DNA of 64,000 nucleotides from Cellvibrio sp. KY-YJ-3 (GCF_008806955.1 NZ_CP031727.1:4354001-4418000), one strand, 5' to 3'. Counted from the first letter of the stretch, positions 53,423-62,393 are shown. Made by a program: numbers and translations. Notes: generated from the letters alone by a model not told the origin.

Positions 53423-53499
53423 CGATGCTTCTAGTGGCACAAACACGTTCTTAATTATTGATCGCAAAAAAGTGATCATAACTACAGTGTTAATTAACT

Positions 53500-54996
53500 A
53501 TGAACACAAATCCAGTTTTACAACTCAAGGGAATTCATAAAAAATTCCCGAGTGTGCATGCGCTTAAAGGAGTGGACTTCACTCTGCGTGCCGGTGAAAT
53601 TCATGCGTTGCTCGGTGAAAACGGCGCAGGGAAATCCACACTCATTAAAGTCATGACCGGTGTTTATCAACGCGACGGTGGCGATATTTTATTAGATGGT
53701 CAACCCATATTTCCCACCAACACGGGCGATGCACAAGCGCTTGGCATAAGCACCGTGTATCAGGAAGTGAATTTGCTGCCCAACTTAACCGTGGCGCAAA
53801 ATATTTATTTGGGCCGCGAGCCACGCCGCTTCGGTTTAATTAACTGGGGCAAAGTGAATCGCGATGCCGCGGAATTATTAAAAGGCTACGACCTGGATAT
53901 AGACGTAACCCAACCACTCTCCAGCTACTCCATCGCCGTGCAACAATTAATTGCCATCGCACGCGGTGTGGACATGTCGGCCAAAGTATTAATTCTGGAC
54001 GAACCCACCGCCAGTTTGGACGCCGACGAAGTACAGTCGCTCTTCCGCATCATGCGCGACCTGCGCAGCAAAGGCATTGGCATTGTTTTTGTCACCCACT
54101 TTTTAGATCAGGTCTACGCCGTATGCGACCGCATTACTATTTTGCGCAGCGCAGAACTCGTCGGTGAATTTGAGGCGGCCACTTTGTCGCGCCCGGAATT
54201 AATCGGTCATATGCTCGGCAAAGAATTAGCAGCGTTGGGCGAACACAAACCTCAGAGCAGTCACAGCAGCAGTGAACCGCTGGTGGAATTAAAAGCCTTG
54301 GGCCACAACACCAATTTATCGCCGATGGATTTAACCGTTGGTAAAGGTGAGGTAGTTGGTCTTGCCGGCCTGCTCGGCTCCGGCCGCACTGAACTGTGCC
54401 GTTTATTATTTGCTATCGATAAACGCAACAGCGGCCAATTATTGCTGGATGGCAAACCAGTCAATTTCTCCGCGCCGCGCGAAGCCATTATTGCGGGCAT
54501 GGGTCTCTGCCCGGAGGACCGCAAACACGATGGCATTCTCGGCCAATTATCGATTCGCGAAAACATGATTCTCGCCCGCCAAATTAAACAGGGGTGGTGG
54601 AAATTTATTTCGCGTAAAGAGCAGGAAGAAATCGCCAATCGTTACGTGAAAGAGTTGAACATCGCCACCTCGGATATTGAAAAACCGATTGAACAATTAA
54701 GCGGTGGCAATCAGCAAAAAGTCATTCTCGCGCGTTGGCTGGCAGCTGACCCACGCTTGTTAATTCTGGATGAACCTACACGCGGTATTGATATTGGCGC
54801 GCACGCCGAAATTATTCGCCTGATTCGCAAACTCTGCGCCGATGGTTTGTCACTGGTAGTCGCCTCCTCCGAACTGGAAGAGCTGGTTGCATTCAGTAAC
54901 AAAGTGGTAGTGCTGCGCGATCGCAAAAAAGTAGCCGAGCTGCAAGGCGACGATATCAACCCACAACGCATTATGCAGGCGATTGCGTCGAATTAA
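53500..54996 (+). CDS. ytfR: ABC transporter ATP-binding protein, YtfR-like (two ATPase domains)
   Basis: 498 residues with two ABC cassettes, as in E. coli YtfR (500). The first has Walker A GENGAGKSTL, a degenerate signature (SSYSIAVQQL) and Walker B VLILDEPTASLD. The second has a modified Walker A (GLLGSGRTEL), the signature LSGGNQQKVILARWL and LLILDEPTRGIDIG. This asymmetry is normal for monosaccharide-type ATPases. It powers import through the two permeases encoded downstream. The gene is 211 bp from ytfQ, the gap being filled by a long hairpin repeat, and the permease gene begins 15 bp after its stop. Confidence 0.95.
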   Translation: MNTNPVLQLKGIHKKFPSVHALKGVDFTLRAGEIHALLGENGAGKSTLIKVMTGVYQRDGGDILLDGQPIFPTNTGDAQALGISTVYQEVNLLPNLTVAQNIYLGREPRRFGLINWGKVNRDAAELLKGYDLDIDVTQPLSSYSIAVQQLIAIARGVDMSAKVLILDEPTASLDADEVQSLFRIMRDLRSKGIGIVFVTHFLDQVYAVCDRITILRSAELVGEFEAATLSRPELIGHMLGKELAALGEHKPQSSHSSSEPLVELKALGHNTNLSPMDLTVGKGEVVGLAGLLGSGRTELCRLLFAIDKRNSGQLLLDGKPVNFSAPREAIIAGMGLCPEDRKHDGILGQLSIRENMILARQIKQGWWKFISRKEQEEIANRYVKELNIATSDIEKPIEQLSGGNQQKVILARWLAADPRLLILDEPTRGIDIGAHAEIIRLIRKLCADGLSLVVASSELEELVAFSNKVVVLRDRKKVAELQGDDINPQRIMQAIASN

Positions 54997-55011
54997 TTGA
55001 TAGAGGCTGTT

Positions 55012-56034
55012 ATGAATTTTACCAAGAACCAAAATCTGCGCCGCTATTTATGGCCCTGCGCGGGTTTGCTGGTGCTGATGATTATCAACGCCATCATTGC
55101 ACCGGAATTTTTCAATATTGAATTTAAAGATGGCCGTTTCTACGGCAGCTTGATTGACGTACTTAACCGCGCCGCGCCCGTCGCGCTCTTGGCCATTGGT
55201 ATGTCTTTAGTGATTGCTACCGCCGGGGTGGATTTATCGGTCGGTTCTATTATGGCCATCGCCGGTGCGGTGAGTGCGTACTACATCACCAAAGGCGTGG
55301 ACAACCTTGCACTGATTATCGGTGCAGGTTTAATTGCCGGTTTAATTGCGGGCATAGTGAATGGTTTTCTCGTGGGGTATATGAGCATCCAGCCGATTGT
55401 TGCCACCTTGATTTTAATGGTAGGCGGACGCGGTATTGCGCAATTAATTAACGAAGGCCAGATCGTCACCTTTGATCACAGCGGTTTTGCATTTTTGGGC
55501 ACCGGTCATTTTCTCGGCCTGCCCTTCCCTGTGGTGTTGGTAATTATCACTTTTGCGCTAGTGCAATTGCTCACGCGCCGCACGGCGCTGGGTTTATATA
55601 TTGAAGCGGTGGGTGCCAACCCATCGGCCAGTCATTACATGGGGCTGAATGCTAAAGCGATTAAATTATCCGTCTACACTGTTGCCGGTTTATGTGCGGC
55701 ACTGGCGGGCATGATTGCAGCGGCCGATATTCGCGGTTCCGATGCTAACAACGCCGGTTTGTGGTTGGAGCTGGATGCCATTCTCGCCGTAGTGATTGGC
55801 GGTGCATCGCTGATGGGCGGGCGCTTTTCTATTTTCCTCGCGATCATCGGCGCGCTGATTATTCAAACCCTGACCGTCACTATTATTTTGAGCGGCATTG
55901 AACCCAAATTTAATCTGCTGATTAAAGCCAGCGCCATCATTTTAGTGCTGCTGATGCAATCGCCGCGCTTCCAACAGCAATTAAGTCAGTTGAACTTCTT
56001 TAAGAAAAACAACAAGGAGATTAACCGTGCTTAA
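55012..56034 (+). CDS. ytfT: ABC transporter permease, YtfT-like
   Basis: 340 residues from the ATG at 55012, with GAGG 5 nt upstream; a TTG in frame at 54997 directly abuts the ytfR stop and is less likely. About 9-10 membrane helices of the BPD-transp-2 / RbsC fold, with VALLAIGMSLVIATAGVDLS, SVGSIMAIAGA and the ATPase-contact region GANPSASHYMGLNAK. It forms the inner-membrane channel together with the next gene. Length is one residue from E. coli YtfT. Its stop overlaps the start of the following permease by 8 nt, so the two are translationally coupled. Confidence 0.94.
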   Translation: MNFTKNQNLRRYLWPCAGLLVLMIINAIIAPEFFNIEFKDGRFYGSLIDVLNRAAPVALLAIGMSLVIATAGVDLSVGSIMAIAGAVSAYYITKGVDNLALIIGAGLIAGLIAGIVNGFLVGYMSIQPIVATLILMVGGRGIAQLINEGQIVTFDHSGFAFLGTGHFLGLPFPVVLVIITFALVQLLTRRTALGLYIEAVGANPSASHYMGLNAKAIKLSVYTVAGLCAALAGMIAAADIRGSDANNAGLWLELDAILAVVIGGASLMGGRFSIFLAIIGALIIQTLTVTIILSGIEPKFNLLIKASAIILVLLMQSPRFQQQLSQLNFFKKNNKEINRA

Positions 56035-56983
56035 TCCCAAATTTATTCCCCTCGCCGTCACCTGCATTTTATTTTTTGTATTGTTCGGAATAGGTTCAGT
56101 GCAATTTGAAGGTTTTGGCAGCTCTCGGGTATTTTTTAATTTACTGAGCGACAATGCGTTTTTAATTATTGCCGCTGTCGGCATGACCTTCGTGATTTTA
56201 TCGGGCGGTATCGATTTATCGGTAGGCGCGGTTATCGCACTCACCGGTGTGGTTTGCAGTGTGTTAATTAGCAAATACAACATGCATCCGCTGGTAGTAT
56301 TTCCCATCGTTCTGGTGGGCGGCACCGCCTTCGGCGCGATCATGGGTGCAATTATCCACTACTACAAAATGCAGCCGTTTATTGTCACGCTTGCAGGAAT
56401 GTTTTTTGCGCGCGGTTTGGCGAGTGTAATTAGCGAAGAGTCCATTCCGATTGAACATGAATTTTATAATCAGGTCGCCGAGTTTGGTTTTATGTTGCCG
56501 GGCGATGCCTGGGTAGGTACCAGCACGATTATTTGTTTAATGGTATTAACCATCGCCATCATCATCGCCCACTACACCCGTTTTGGCGGCCGCGTTTACG
56601 CCATTGGTGGCGATATGAACTCCGCAGCACTCATGGGTATTCCGCTGGCACACACGACCATCCGCATCTATGCCATCAGCGCATTCCTCGCGACGCTGTC
56701 CGGCATTGTCTATTCCTTCTATACCTTCTCCGGTTATTCCCTCGCCGCAGTCGGTGTAGAGCTGGATGCAATTGCCGCGGTCGTTATCGGTGGCACCCTG
56801 CTCACCGGCGGTTACGGCTACATGTTCGGCACCCTGATTGGCGTACTCATCATGGGCGTAGTGCAAACCTACATTTCGTTTGATGGCACCTTAAGCAGCT
56901 GGTGGACAAAGATCGTGATTGGCCTGCTACTCTTCTGTTTCATCGCCCTGCAACAACTCTTGGTGCGCGCAAGACCTAAATAG
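56027..56983 (+). CDS. yjfF: ABC transporter permease, YjfF-like
   Basis: 318 residues beginning at GTG 56027, with AAGGAG 9 nt upstream inside ytfT. It has the same RbsC-like fold as its neighbour: FLIIAAVGMTFVILSGGIDL, SVGAVIALTGV and the contact loop GGDMNSAALMGIPLA. It is the second half of the heterodimeric furanose permease (E. coli YjfF has 331 residues). It ends the operon; a GC-rich hairpin with a T-run follows 53 bp after the stop. Transport of an arabinofuranose or galactofuranose is likely by family; which one is not shown. Confidence 0.94.
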   Translation: MLNPKFIPLAVTCILFFVLFGIGSVQFEGFGSSRVFFNLLSDNAFLIIAAVGMTFVILSGGIDLSVGAVIALTGVVCSVLISKYNMHPLVVFPIVLVGGTAFGAIMGAIIHYYKMQPFIVTLAGMFFARGLASVISEESIPIEHEFYNQVAEFGFMLPGDAWVGTSTIICLMVLTIAIIIAHYTRFGGRVYAIGGDMNSAALMGIPLAHTTIRIYAISAFLATLSGIVYSFYTFSGYSLAAVGVELDAIAAVVIGGTLLTGGYGYMFGTLIGVLIMGVVQTYISFDGTLSSWWTKIVIGLLLFCFIALQQLLVRARPK

Positions 56984-57035
56984 ATTGCCTTTCTGTGTAA
57001 CAGAAGGGCACAGCGACTTCCGACAGATTGTTTCA

Positions 57036-57070
57036 AAAGCCCGGCGTCAACCACTCCGGGCTTTGTTTTT
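57036..57070 (+). terminator. Terminator of the arabonate/ABC-transporter operon
   Basis: AAAGCCCGG and CCGGGCTTT with an 11-base loop, followed by G and five Ts, 53 bp after the last permease stop. Confidence 0.88.
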
Positions 57071-57224
57071 CTCCCTACCCGCCTCCACCCTCAAAAAATC
57101 TCACACATGGGCGAATAGACATTCATCGCCTATACTGGGCTTCAGGCTTGCCCTAAAAGTGGCTCAATAGAGATTGTCCCCTCCGCGAGTTAGCTACCCA
57201 CATTAGTGAATAAATGAATCGACC

Positions 57225-57989
57225 ATGAGCAAAGACGAACACTGCGGCCCAACCGGGTGCGAAGAATGCAAAAACGGCGAAGGCCTGGATTTTGACTTCA
57301 CCATGGCGTTTCAGCCAATTGTGAATTGCCGTACACGCGAGATTTTTGCGCATGAAGCGCTGGTGCGCGGCTTAAACAATGAAGGTGCCGGGCAAATTTT
57401 TGAGCATGTGAACGACAGTAATCGCTACCGTTTTGATCAGGCCTGTCGCACCAAAGCCATCAAGCTCGCCGCAGAGCTGGGCATGAAAAGCTTGCTCAGC
57501 ATTAATTTTATGCCCAATGCCGTGTACCGACCCGAGCTGTGTATTCGCACCACTTTAGCCGCGGCGGAAAAATACAATTTCCCCATCGAACAAATTATTT
57601 TTGAAATTACTGAAAGTGAAAAAGTCGATGACTTGGCGCATGTGCGCAATATTGTTGATTACTATCGCCAGCGTGGTTTTAAAACCGCCATTGATGACTT
57701 TGGTGCAGGTTATGCGGGTTTGAACCTGCTCGCCGAGATCCAAACCGATATTATGAAATTGGATATGGCGTTGCTGCGCAATATTGATACGCGCAAATCC
57801 AGCCAGATTATTGTGCGCGGAATTGTGCAGGTCTGCGCTGAGTTGGGTATGACTGTGGTTGCCGAGGGCATAGAAACCCACGAGGAATATGCTGTACTGC
57901 GCGATATGGGGATCGACTTATTCCAGGGTTATTATTTTGCGCGCCCCGCGTTTCAAAGCCTTGCCCAAGTACCTGCCGAGGTTTTTTAA
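57225..57989 (+). CDS. Stand-alone EAL-domain protein (cyclic-di-GMP phosphodiesterase) with N-terminal cysteine cluster
   Basis: 254 residues, almost entirely one EAL domain. Active-site elements are retained: EALVRG, SINFMPNAV, FEITESE, TAIDDFGAGYAG, IMKLDM, VVAEGIETHEEY and LFQGYYFA, so hydrolysis of cyclic-di-GMP to pGpG is expected. The first 20 residues hold three cysteines (HCGPTGCEECKNG), which might bind a metal or sense redox. No membrane segment or GGDEF partner is present. The gene is monocistronic after the ABC operon terminator and converges on an AraC-type gene. A link to arabinan use is not evident; it may simply adjoin. Confidence 0.92.
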   Translation: MSKDEHCGPTGCEECKNGEGLDFDFTMAFQPIVNCRTREIFAHEALVRGLNNEGAGQIFEHVNDSNRYRFDQACRTKAIKLAAELGMKSLLSINFMPNAVYRPELCIRTTLAAAEKYNFPIEQIIFEITESEKVDDLAHVRNIVDYYRQRGFKTAIDDFGAGYAGLNLLAEIQTDIMKLDMALLRNIDTRKSSQIIVRGIVQVCAELGMTVVAEGIETHEEYAVLRDMGIDLFQGYYFARPAFQSLAQVPAEVF

Positions 57990-58018
57990 AATCCTTTCAA
58001 CAACCAATTCACAACCAA

Positions 58019-58807
58019 TCAATCCGGAACTTGTTTTAATAAATACTGATTCGGCGCCACACCAAAACTGCGTTTAAACATCGCGGTAAAAGCGCTGGGG
58101 CTGCTGTAGCCTAAAAAATTGGCGATGCGTGCGATGGCTTCACCACGCTCCAAACGACAAATCGCTTCCGCCAGTTGTACCTGCTGCACCCATTGGCGAT
58201 ATTTCAAGCCAGTTTCTTTGGGAAACAAACGGATTAAGGTGCGCGCACTCGCACCTACCATTGCAGCCAAATCATCAATCGTATGGCTAACACCGGGGGC
58301 ATTCATCACAAATTGGCACACCCGCTGTAAGCGTCGATCCTGCGGCCAGGGAATCTCCACGGCTTGGGCGGCGGCACCACTAATTTCCATTAGTATCAAG
58401 GCCACTAAATGCTCTCCCCGCCCCGGAATAGGATATTCCGCCGGTTCTTGCAGCAGCCCCAAAATCAACTCGCGCAATAAACTCGAGACCGAAATCGCCC
58501 GGCATTCAGTGCCGAGCGCGCGGGAAATATCCTCGCTCACGTAGAGCGTGCGCATTTCCAGATCACTCATCATGAACGAGTGATGCTCAACATTTGGCGG
58601 CACCCAGAGCGCGCGATGTGAGGGAATAGTCCACACACTATTGGGGGTAAGCACGCGCATAACCCCCTCAACGGCATAAAGCAGCTGCGCGCGCGGATGG
58701 GTGTGCGGGGGAATTTCATCGCCATTGGCATAACGCCCGCCCCAAGCCACAATCGGGCGGGGCACATGCTGTAAACCTTCCGGGCTACGCTGCTGTACGA
58801 TTTTCAT
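58019..58807 (-). CDS. AraC-family transcriptional regulator
   Basis: 262 residues from the ATG at 58807; a longer reading to 58849 lacks a ribosome site. The N-terminal half is a cupin-type sensor (GDEIPPHTHPRAQLLYAV, WTIPSHRALWVPP). The C-terminal half has two helix-turn-helix units: VSHTIDDLAAMVGASARTL and AIARIANFLGYSSPSAFTA, with FKRSFGVAPNQY at the end. It diverges from the efflux-pump gene fsr by 142 bp, so control of that pump is the simplest idea. The effector is unknown. It should not be confused with the arabinose regulator AraC, whose N-terminal arm and context differ. Confidence 0.93.
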   Translation of the reverse strand: MKIVQQRSPEGLQHVPRPIVAWGGRYANGDEIPPHTHPRAQLLYAVEGVMRVLTPNSVWTIPSHRALWVPPNVEHHSFMMSDLEMRTLYVSEDISRALGTECRAISVSSLLRELILGLLQEPAEYPIPGRGEHLVALILMEISGAAAQAVEIPWPQDRRLQRVCQFVMNAPGVSHTIDDLAAMVGASARTLIRLFPKETGLKYRQWVQQVQLAEAICRLERGEAIARIANFLGYSSPSAFTAMFKRSFGVAPNQYLLKQVPD

Positions 58808-58949
58808 GCTCGAGTCCCCCTTCCCAGCAAAAACATATTCATGCCCCAAAATAGCTCAACATGTCACTTATTCGACAGTTTATGTCATATCTGCTTTTTA
58901 CAGCACTTTATACTGTGCGCGCCCAGAACTCCCGGAGATAGCTACCGAC

Positions 58950-60167
58950 ATGACCCAACTGGAACCAATTCCCGCCCAGCCCCTTAAACCTATGGAATTT
59001 GATGCGACCAAAACCATTCTGCCCGTCGTGGGTGCAGTGAGTTTTGTGCACCTGCTGAATGATTTGATTCAGGCGATTTTGCCGTCCATCTACCCCATGC
59101 TGAAAACCAACTATGAGTTGAGTTTTACCCAAATCGGCATGATCACCCTCGCCTTCCAAATGACTGCATCCTTGTTGCAGCCGGCGATTGGGTTATACAC
59201 CGATAAAAAACCCAAACCTTACCTGCTGCCGACCGGCATGCTGTTTACCCTGTGCGGTTTGGTGATGCTGGCGCTGGCCGATAGCTTCACCTGGTTGCTG
59301 ATTGCCTCCGCGATGATTGGTTTGGGTTCATCCACTTTTCACCCGGAAGCCTCGCGCGTGGCACGCATGGCGTCGGGTGGACGTTTTGGCTTTGCACAAT
59401 CATTTTTCCAAGTGGGGGGCAATGCGGGTTCGGCGTTTGGCCCACTGCTCGCGGCGGCAATTATTATTCCGCAGGGGCAAGGTGCCATTGGCTGGTTTAC
59501 CCTATTTGCGATTCTGGGTGTGACGGTATTGTTTGGGGTGAGCCGCTGGACAATTCGCTCCGGCGCCTGCATTAAGAGTGTAAAAAAACACGCGCATTTT
59601 GCGCATTTAACCCGCCAGCAAGTGATCGGTGCACTCACAGTATTGGCGCTATTGGTTTTCTCCAAATACATTTACATGGCGGCGTTTACCAATTACTACA
59701 CTTTTTATTTGATCGAAAAATTTTCCACTTCCGTCGCCAATGCACAATTATTTTTATTTCTGTTTTTAGCAGCAGTGGCACTCGGCACATTTGCCGGTGG
59801 GCCTATTGGCGATAAGGTCGGGCGCAAAGCGGTCATCTGGATATCCATTCTCGGTGCCGCGCCTTTTACCCTGCTATTTCCCTACTGCAATTTATTCTGG
59901 ACGGCGGTGCTGTCGGTGGTAATTGGTTTGGTTTTATCCTCCGCGTTTTCAGCGATTGTGGTGCTCGCGCAGGAATTAGTACCCAGCAAAATCGGCATGA
60001 TTTCCGGTGTATTTTTTGGATTAATGTTTGGTATTAGCGGTATAGCGGCGGCGGGTTTGGGCGCATTGGCGGATGCGACCTCAATTGAACATGTGTTTAA
60101 CTGGTGCGCCTTTTTACCACTGCTGGGGATTATCACTATTTTATTGCCGAGGATGAAACGGGATTAA
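58950..60167 (+). CDS. fsr: Fosmidomycin-resistance-type MFS efflux transporter
   Basis: 405 residues from the ATG at 58950, one less than E. coli Fsr; the open frame begins earlier at 58806, but those residues have no match in the family. About 12 helices with Fsr landmarks: FVHLLNDLIQAILPSIYP, ITLAFQMTASLLQPAIG, GLGSSTFHPEASRVARMASG, FAQSFFQVGGNAGS, FSKYIYMAAFTNYYTFYL and AQELVPSKIGMISG. It would export small toxic compounds with proton exchange. The last 349 bp are present again at 61090-61438, with 18 substitutions that are all synonymous. An AraC-type regulator is encoded divergently. Confidence 0.93.
   Translation: MTQLEPIPAQPLKPMEFDATKTILPVVGAVSFVHLLNDLIQAILPSIYPMLKTNYELSFTQIGMITLAFQMTASLLQPAIGLYTDKKPKPYLLPTGMLFTLCGLVMLALADSFTWLLIASAMIGLGSSTFHPEASRVARMASGGRFGFAQSFFQVGGNAGSAFGPLLAAAIIIPQGQGAIGWFTLFAILGVTVLFGVSRWTIRSGACIKSVKKHAHFAHLTRQQVIGALTVLALLVFSKYIYMAAFTNYYTFYLIEKFSTSVANAQLFLFLFLAAVALGTFAGGPIGDKVGRKAVIWISILGAAPFTLLFPYCNLFWTAVLSVVIGLVLSSAFSAIVVLAQELVPSKIGMISGVFFGLMFGISGIAAAGLGALADATSIEHVFNWCAFLPLLGIITILLPRMKRD
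59811..60159 (+). repeat. Direct repeat, left copy (end of complete fsr)
   Basis: 349 bp repeated at 61090-61438 in the same orientation, with a period of 1279 bp. The interval holds the fsr stop, the PEP-CTERM gene and its terminator. Confidence 0.92.
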
Positions 60168-60226
60168 TAGTATTGAGCATGTAATTGGCAGGATTGATGG
60201 GCATTTGAATAAACAGACGGCATTGT

Positions 60227-60251
60227 AAAAAAGGCGGCAATTGCCGCCTTT
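60227..60251 (-). terminator. Terminator of the PEP-CTERM gene
   Basis: AAAGGCGGCAA directly followed by TTGCCGCCTTT, with at least six As on the left that read as Ts on the minus strand. It lies 34 bp after the minus-strand stop and may also slow plus-strand read-through from fsr. Confidence 0.8.
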
Positions 60252-60284
60252 GCTGAATCCAATGTTAACGGTTTAAAAAAATAA

Positions 60285-60944
60285 TCAAAAATCAAATATT
60301 GATTTGCGTTTACGACGCACAACGAAAAATAAAGCCGAGGACAACAACAATAAGACCAGACTGTTTGGCTCGGAAACGTTAGAAGATGTACCGCTAACAA
60401 ACATTCTATATCTACCCTGACTACTCACTGATGAGTCCCACGTTAGAAGCGAAGAGGTATTTAGCGCTAGCACTTCGCCTTTGGGGTTAGATACCTGATA
60501 GGGCTGAATAAGAGTTAAGGCAGAATGACCATTGGCGCCAAACAGGCCAGAGCCAAAAATCAAACCGTAAACCCCAGCTTCAAGATCCACATCAACAGAC
60601 GCGAAAGTATTTGCTGAATTTAACGGATTAAACGTGGTATGTGCCAATACATTACTCAAACCTGTCAATGTACCAGTTGGTAAGCCGAACTGATCCAACT
60701 CAACAATTGCCCCAAAGATGCTGCCTGAAGAACCACCAAAGTTGCGAAAGTGCCCGCCTATAGCATCAATTTTCGTTTTTCCCGTTAGACTAAAAGTAGT
60801 GCCTATAAATTGATCTTTAGCGATAGATGATCCGCAGCAGACAGTTGAATCAAATGGTCCCGTTCCTGTTTCAAAGATAATGCCTGCGTTAGCGTTAGAG
60901 ACCAGAATAACGGTTGCAAAAAACAAAGTAATTAGCGATTTCAT
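60285..60944 (-). CDS. PEP-CTERM sorting-domain protein
   Basis: 219 residues from the ATG at 60944, with AAGGAAAAAAGGAA upstream. A signal peptide ends near SNANA. The middle is beta-rich without a recognised domain (GHFRNFGGSSGSIFGA, VDLEAGVYGLIFGSG). The C-terminus has the sorting tripartite pattern: a SEPN variant of the PEP box, a hydrophobic stretch (SLVLLLLSSALFFVV) and an arginine/lysine cluster (RRKRKS). Such proteins are processed by an exosortase and exported to the surface or matrix; the exosortase must be elsewhere. Two vicinal cysteines (VCCGSS) occur in the mature part. The gene sits exactly between fsr and the duplicated fsr end and may have arrived with it. Confidence 0.85.
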   Translation of the reverse strand: MKSLITLFFATVILVSNANAGIIFETGTGPFDSTVCCGSSIAKDQFIGTTFSLTGKTKIDAIGGHFRNFGGSSGSIFGAIVELDQFGLPTGTLTGLSNVLAHTTFNPLNSANTFASVDVDLEAGVYGLIFGSGLFGANGHSALTLIQPYQVSNPKGEVLALNTSSLLTWDSSVSSQGRYRMFVSGTSSNVSEPNSLVLLLLSSALFFVVRRKRKSIFDF

Positions 60945-61089
60945 TTCCTTTTTTCCTTTCCTGAAATTGGACATATAGTTTATAAGGCCGAATACCAGCC
61001 GACCGCATTGTACTGTATACCTTTCGTATTACACCAAAAGATTCAAAGCGAAACACACCGAATTGACGCATAAAACATGCTCACTTCAC

Positions 61090-61438
61090 GATAAAGTCGG
61101 GCGCAAAGCAGTAATCTGGATTTCCATTCTCGGCGCAGCGCCATTTACGCTGTTATTTCCCTACTGCAATTTATTCTGGACGGCGGTGCTGTCGGTGGTA
61201 ATTGGTTTGGTTTTATCCTCCGCATTTTCAGCGATTGTGGTGCTCGCACAGGAATTAGTACCCAGCAAAATCGGCATGATTTCCGGTGTATTTTTTGGAT
61301 TAATGTTTGGTATTAGCGGTATAGCGGCGGCGGGTTTGGGCGCATTGGCGGATGCGACCTCAATTGAACATGTGTTTAACTGGTGCGCCTTTTTACCACT
61401 GCTCGGTATCATCACTATTTTGCTGCCGCGCATGAAAC
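61090..61438 (+). repeat. Direct repeat, right copy (fsr fragment)
   Basis: Same as 59811-60159 with 18 silent substitutions; identity is near complete in the middle 230 bp and lower at both ends. Confidence 0.92.
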
Positions 61439-61446
61439 ACACCTAA
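61090..61446 (+). pseudogene. Duplicated 3' end of fsr (117 codons), not a complete gene
   Basis: The reading frame encodes the last 115 or so residues of the Fsr transporter, from DKVGRKAVIW to LLPRMK, identical in protein to the end of fsr at 58950-60167, and then stops with HT. There is no start region or upstream helices; in-frame codons reach back to 61063 but encode unrelated residues. It is therefore a fragment, unlikely to make a functional transporter. DNA differences from the complete gene are 18 in 349 bp, all silent, with 9 in the first 70 bp, 2 in the middle and 7 in the last 40 bp. See the finding on this duplication. Confidence 0.9.
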
Positions 61447-61466
61447 AACTTTACGCCTATTATTGA

Positions 61467-62393
61467 CTAGACTGCCCGCCACTCAGCGGGCAGTGCTTCT
61501 ACCAAATAATCCATAAACGCGCGCACTTTCGGTGTTAATTGGTGCCGGTCGCGCACGCAGGCGTAAAAATCCAGTGGTTCAATTTCCGCATTAAAACCGG
61601 TGCATTCGTCGCAGGTAAATAATTCTTTTAATTCGCCTCTGCGCAAATAATCATTGGCGACAAACGCGGCCAAACGCGTAATGCCGCCACCCGCCGCCGC
61701 AAGACGCGCAAGTACATCGATATCGTCACTGATGATTGCTGTGCGCACGTCTGCGTCAAAACGCATCCCGTTTTCAACAAATCCCCAACGCAGCAATCGT
61801 CCATCAACAGCAAGACGAAAGACTAAACAATCGTGCTCGCGCAAATCGGCAGGGGTTGATGGTCGCCCTGCCCGCTCAAGGTATGCCGGTGATGCACAAA
61901 AAATGGAGGGAACCGTTGCGATCTTGCGTGCGACCATTCCATCATCCAACTGTTGTTTGATGCGGATGCTCACATCAACCGATTCCTGCACGTGATCCAC
62001 ACGCCGGTCAGTCGATGTAAGTTCAATTTCCAAACGGGGATACCGCTGGTTAAACGCGGGAATTAGCGGCGCTAATACATGACGACTGAATGCGGCGGTG
62101 GAGGCGATGCACAAGCGCCCTTGTAACTCTTGCTGCGTGTCGGTGACCGCTGATCTCGCCAACTCCAACTCGTGAATCAGCAGCGCGACTTTGTCGTAAT
62201 AGACTTGCCCTGCGTCAGTTGTCGCAAGGCTTCGCGTAGTCCGCGTCAGCAAGCGCACACCGAGATAAGACTCCAGGCGAGCGATATTCTGGCTGGTCGC
62301 CGCGGCGCTAATCCCCACCCGCCGCGCCGCAGCCGCAATACTGCCGCCTTCAACTGCCTTCACAAAACACTCAATCCCACGCAGGGTATCCAT
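61467..62393 (-). CDS. LysR-family transcriptional regulator
   Basis: 308 residues. The N-terminal winged helix-turn-helix is FVKAVEGGSIAAAARRVGIS with AAATSQNIARLESYLGVRLL, followed by RTTRSLATTDAGQVYYDK. The effector domain occupies about 90-300 and includes GRLCIASTAAFSRHVLAPLI. It resembles the CrgA/DmlR-like subgroup whose targets are often a divergent neighbour. The divergent gene here is the small DUF6795-like gene over a 200-280-bp gap, so it could be the target, but no T-N11-A site was firmly identified. It converges on the fsr fragment, 20 bp away. Confidence 0.93.
   Translation of the reverse strand: MDTLRGIECFVKAVEGGSIAAAARRVGISAAATSQNIARLESYLGVRLLTRTTRSLATTDAGQVYYDKVALLIHELELARSAVTDTQQELQGRLCIASTAAFSRHVLAPLIPAFNQRYPRLEIELTSTDRRVDHVQESVDVSIRIKQQLDDGMVARKIATVPSIFCASPAYLERAGRPSTPADLREHDCLVFRLAVDGRLLRWGFVENGMRFDADVRTAIISDDIDVLARLAAAGGGITRLAAFVANDYLRRGELKELFTCDECTGFNAEIEPLDFYACVRDRHQLTPKVRAFMDYLVEALPAEWRAV

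Noticed and set aside
58019-58807. AraC-family gene as the arabinose regulator araC
   Set aside because: It is 10 kb from the ara genes, diverges from fsr and has a generic cupin sensor; nothing links it to arabinose.
61063-61446. Fragment as a functional small membrane protein
   Set aside because: It encodes only the last helices of Fsr, has no upstream ribosome site that I could support, and starts with unrelated residues.
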